A stretch of 64,000 bases of DNA from Leptofilum sp041748655. GTDB taxonomy: Bacteria; Chloroflexota; Anaerolineae; Promineifilales; Promineifilaceae. The stretch spans positions 1 through 64,000 of the forward strand of contig JBGTCV010000006.1 of NCBI GenBank assembly GCA_041748655.1, read 5' to 3'. The first letter of the stretch is position 1. The number at the start of each line of letters is the position of its first letter. The translations under genes were made by a program, and so were the position numbers. The notes beneath the pieces are model-generated. The model was given only the letters and a program-made list of their open reading frames with translations. It made no database searches and was not told where the DNA came from. This document shows, one piece after another, positions 62,601-64,000 of this stretch.

Positions 62601-63204
62601 CGGTCTGGACCACGTGCTGGCTTCCGGGCGCAACGTCAACGTGCTGGTGCTGGATACAGAAGTGTACTCCAACACTGGTGGACAGATGTCCAAGGCAACG
62701 CCGCGCGGCGCGGTGGCCAAGTTTGCCGCTGCTGGCAAGCCCATGCCGAAGAAAGATTTGGGTCTGCTGGCTATCAGCTATGGCAATATTTACGTAGCCA
62801 AGATCGCCTTTGGGGCGAAAGATGCCCAAACGGTCCGGGCGTTCCAGGAAGCTGAAGCGTATGATGGGCCTTCGCTGATTATTGCCTACAGCCATTGCAT
62901 TGCCCACGGTTACGATATGAAGTTTGGTCTGGAACAGCAGACAGCGGCCGTAAACAGTGGTCATTGGCCGCTCTTCCGCTTCAACCCAGATTTGGCTGGT
63001 ACCGAGCAAAATCCATTCTCGCTAGACAGTCGCCCGCCGACACAATCGCTGGAGAGCTATATCTACCGCGAAGGACGCTACCGCATCTTGCAGCAAAGCA
63101 ACCCGCAAGCGGCCGAACGGCTGTTGGCGTTAGCCAAGCAGGATGTAGCCGATCGATGGGTTAAGGTTAAACAAATGGCCGGTATCGACGACAAATCTGA
63201 ATGA
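59614..63204 (+). CDS. nifJ: Pyruvate:ferredoxin (flavodoxin) oxidoreductase
   Basis: This 1196-residue single-chain PFOR converts pyruvate and CoA to acetyl-CoA, CO2 and reduced ferredoxin. In order it has an N-terminal pyrimidine-type domain (ITPSSPMGEWAD near 30), a middle transketolase-like domain and two [4Fe-4S] motifs (CIQCGKCAFVCP about 696-707, CTGCTLCVEVCP about 752-763). A C-terminal TPP domain carries CAGCGE, GDGWAYDIGFGG and NTGGQ. The enzyme is oxygen-sensitive in many bacteria, which contrasts with the aerobic oxidase at 3-11 kb. Reduced ferredoxin could feed the fusion at 9313. Confidence 0.97.
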   Translation: MTEQMITIDGNEAAARIAHKINEVIAIYPITPSSPMGEWADQWSAEGKPNIWGATPMVVEMQAEGGAAGAVHGALQTGALTTTFTASQGLLLMIPNMYKIAGELTATVFHIAARSLAAQGLSIFGDHSDVMAARNTGFALLAANSVQEVNDFALISSAATLESRVPFLHFFDGFRTSHEISKIEPLSDDILRAMISDELVRAHRARGLTPDSPVMRGTAQNPDVYFQGRESVNPFYAACPGIVQATMDKFAQLTGRQYQLFEYVGAPDAERVIVVMGSGAETAESTAEYLANQGEKVGVLKVRLYRPFALDAFVQALPATVKAIAVLDRTKEPGSSGEPLYLDVISAVVEAVADGNAPFAIMPRIIGGRYGLSSKEFTPGMVKAVFDELVKPSPKNHFTIGINDDVSHTSLVWDKTFDIEDSGVVRAVFYGLGSDGTVGANKNSIKIIGEDTPNYAQAYFVYDSKKAGSVTVSHLRFGKKPIRAPYLIESASFVGVHQFNFLERYDVLRLAAPGATFLLNSPYGPDEVWDTLPRSAQQAIIDKKLNFYVVDGFQVAKETNMGRRINTIMQTCFFALSGVLPTDEAIGAIKTAIEKTYGKRGEAVVAQNNAAVDATLAHLHQVAVPETATSDFERPSVVPQFAPEFIKSVTARIIEGLGDDLPVSAMPVDGTYPTGTTKWEKRNITTEIPVWDSEICIQCGKCAFVCPHSVIRMKVYDPAQLENAPATFKSTEARYKEFKGQSFTLQVAPEDCTGCTLCVEVCPVKNKRQPKFKAINMAPQEPLREPERDNWEFFLDLPSVDRTSIPLNQVKYNQLLDPLFEFSGACAGCGETPYLSLLSRLFGDRAVIANATGCSSIYGGNLPTTPWSQNADGRGPAWSNSLFEDNAEFGMGMRVALDQRLEAATNTLREMRDVLGTVLVDSILYADQMTEADIQAQRARVEDLKERVKSLLSGKEHGVGNFQGRLANLLSMADILVKKSVWIVGGDGWAYDIGFGGLDHVLASGRNVNVLVLDTEVYSNTGGQMSKATPRGAVAKFAAAGKPMPKKDLGLLAISYGNIYVAKIAFGAKDAQTVRAFQEAEAYDGPSLIIAYSHCIAHGYDMKFGLEQQTAAVNSGHWPLFRFNPDLAGTEQNPFSLDSRPPTQSLESYIYREGRYRILQQSNPQAAERLLALAKQDVADRWVKVKQMAGIDDKSE

Positions 63205-63212
63205 AATAGCAG

Positions 63213-63264
63213 CCTCCCGCAGGTTTTTCCCAGAGATTGTACATACAAGGGAACCTGCGGGAGG
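63213..63264 (+). repeat. Perfect 13-bp inverted repeat between nifJ and pyrD-like gene
   Basis: CCTCCCGCAGGTT (63213-63225) and AACCTGCGGGAGG (63252-63264) flank a 26-nt loop, 8 bp after the nifJ stop. No U-run follows. The right arm ends about 10 bp before the next ribosome-binding site. Confidence 0.7.
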
Positions 63265-63285
63265 TTATGATCGTAGGAGGATGTG

Positions 63286-64000
63286 ATGAACTTAAAGACA
63301 AATTATTTGGGTCTGGAATTAAAAAATCCTTTGGTGCCGTCCTCGTCGCCGCTGTCTCGTACGCTGGATGGGCTGCGACAGATGGAAGATGCGGGGGCCA
63401 GCGCCATCGTGCTGTATTCGCTGTTTGAAGAGCAAATTTTGCAGGAAAGCCACACCTTGAATGAGCATTTGCTCCAGGGAACGGAGAGTTTTGCCGAGGC
63501 GCTGGATTATTTTCCTGAAGCGCCGGAGTATCAATATGGGCCGGATGTTTATTTGAACCACATTCGCCGGGCCAAGGAGTCGTTATCGATTCCAATTATT
63601 GCCAGTTTGAACGGGGTTTCGGATGGTTGGTGGATTTGGTATGCCAAGGATATTGAGCAAGCGGGCGCGGATGCGCTGGAGCTAAACATCTACTACCTGC
63701 CGACGAACCTGGATGTGTCCAGCGCTGAGGTGGAGGCAATGTATTTAGATGCCCTGGCGCAGGTGAAGTCTGTGGTGTCGATTCCGGTGGCGATGAAGCT
63801 GAATCCGTATTTCAGCGCGATGGGTAACATGTCCAAGCGTCTGGTTGAAGGCGGGGCGGATGGGCTGGTGCTGTTTAACCGGTTCTACCAACCAGACCTG
63901 GATATGGAGCAGCTTTCTGTGGTGCCGAATTTGGTGTTGAGTGACTCAACCGAACTGCGGCTGCCGCTGCGCTGGATTGCAATTTTATACGGCCGTATCC
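63286..64000 (+). CDS. Dihydroorotate dehydrogenase-like protein, partial at right edge
   Basis: This frame stays open to the end (238 codons). It begins MNLKTNYLGLELKNPLVPSSSPLS, like the class 1 FMN barrel start of PyrD, with IASLNGV, LELNIYYLP and PVAMKLNPYFS later. LNIYY and KLNP match the FMN/substrate strands. Many genomes have a dihydroorotate-dehydrogenase-like gene directly after PFOR, but whether it oxidises dihydroorotate is unknown. Cys or Ser at the catalytic loop cannot be judged confidently. TAGGAGG lies upstream of the ATG. Confidence 0.85.
   Translation, partial: MNLKTNYLGLELKNPLVPSSSPLSRTLDGLRQMEDAGASAIVLYSLFEEQILQESHTLNEHLLQGTESFAEALDYFPEAPEYQYGPDVYLNHIRRAKESLSIPIIASLNGVSDGWWIWYAKDIEQAGADALELNIYYLPTNLDVSSAEVEAMYLDALAQVKSVVSIPVAMKLNPYFSAMGNMSKRLVEGGADGLVLFNRFYQPDLDMEQLSVVPNLVLSDSTELRLPLRWIAILYGRI

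Overview
The window looks like one chromosomal segment of a moderately high-GC bacterium, most likely a member of the Chloroflexota (Anaerolineae, Ardenticatenia or Caldilineae type). This rests on gene content and protein style: a Thermus-like ba3-type oxidase cluster, transglutaminase/DUF58 proteins, a non-pyrrolysine MttB with DUF1638, and PPDK next to pyruvate:ferredoxin oxidoreductase. No rRNA, tRNA, CRISPR array, complete insertion sequence or prophage was seen.

Layout. 0.3-2.3 kb: a D-Ala-D-Ala-ligase-like ATP-grasp enzyme and a Crp/Fnr regulator. 2.4-11.6 kb: a respiratory block with a DUF3307 membrane protein, an Rrf2 Fe-S-type regulator, two Sco proteins, ba3 oxidase subunits IIa, II and I, heme O synthase (ctaB), a lipoprotein cytochrome c and a fusion of diheme cytochrome b, 2x[4Fe-4S] ferredoxin and an MvhD-like domain. 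Two CRP-like palindromes lie in the divergent promoter region. 11.5-16.6 kb: Nudix, a broken antitoxin gene, and a C1 module (homocysteine methyltransferase, MttB homolog, small Zn/HTH protein, DUF1638), then DinB. 16.6-27.2 kb: an NHL-propeller membrane protein, an orphan sensor kinase, a transglutaminase, an FAD oxidoreductase, two SDRs, DUF58 and an alpha/beta hydrolase, all on the minus strand. 27.6-32.6 kb: carA-carB and a CBS protein. 32.7-41.4 kb: a probable structured RNA, small membrane proteins and a heat-shock block (clpB, dnaJ/cbpA, dnaK, hsp20). 41.7-56.3 kb: a large secreted nuclease, phosphoesterase, WYL regulator, surE, Mn-type pyrophosphatase, secreted and membrane proteins, DinB, kynureninase and an ABC exporter. 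56.6-64 kb: PPDK, nifJ and a dihydroorotate-dehydrogenase-like gene running off the right edge.

How the genes work together. The respiratory block encodes a terminal oxidase with its copper and heme maturation factors and an electron donor. Its last gene could link cytosolic iron-sulfur electron carriers to the membrane chain. PFOR would supply reduced ferredoxin and PPDK would interconvert pyruvate and PEP. The heat-shock cluster is a disaggregase/chaperone set without grpE.

Genome-scale signals stand out as much as any gene. The palindrome ACGGCCGT occurs about 100 times by eye, against roughly 1-2 expected, mostly inside genes. Short 7-8 bp tandem repeats form hairpins at gene ends and also appear in frame inside carA and carB. 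A 70-bp palindromic element occurs twice with an inverted core between identically oriented flanks.
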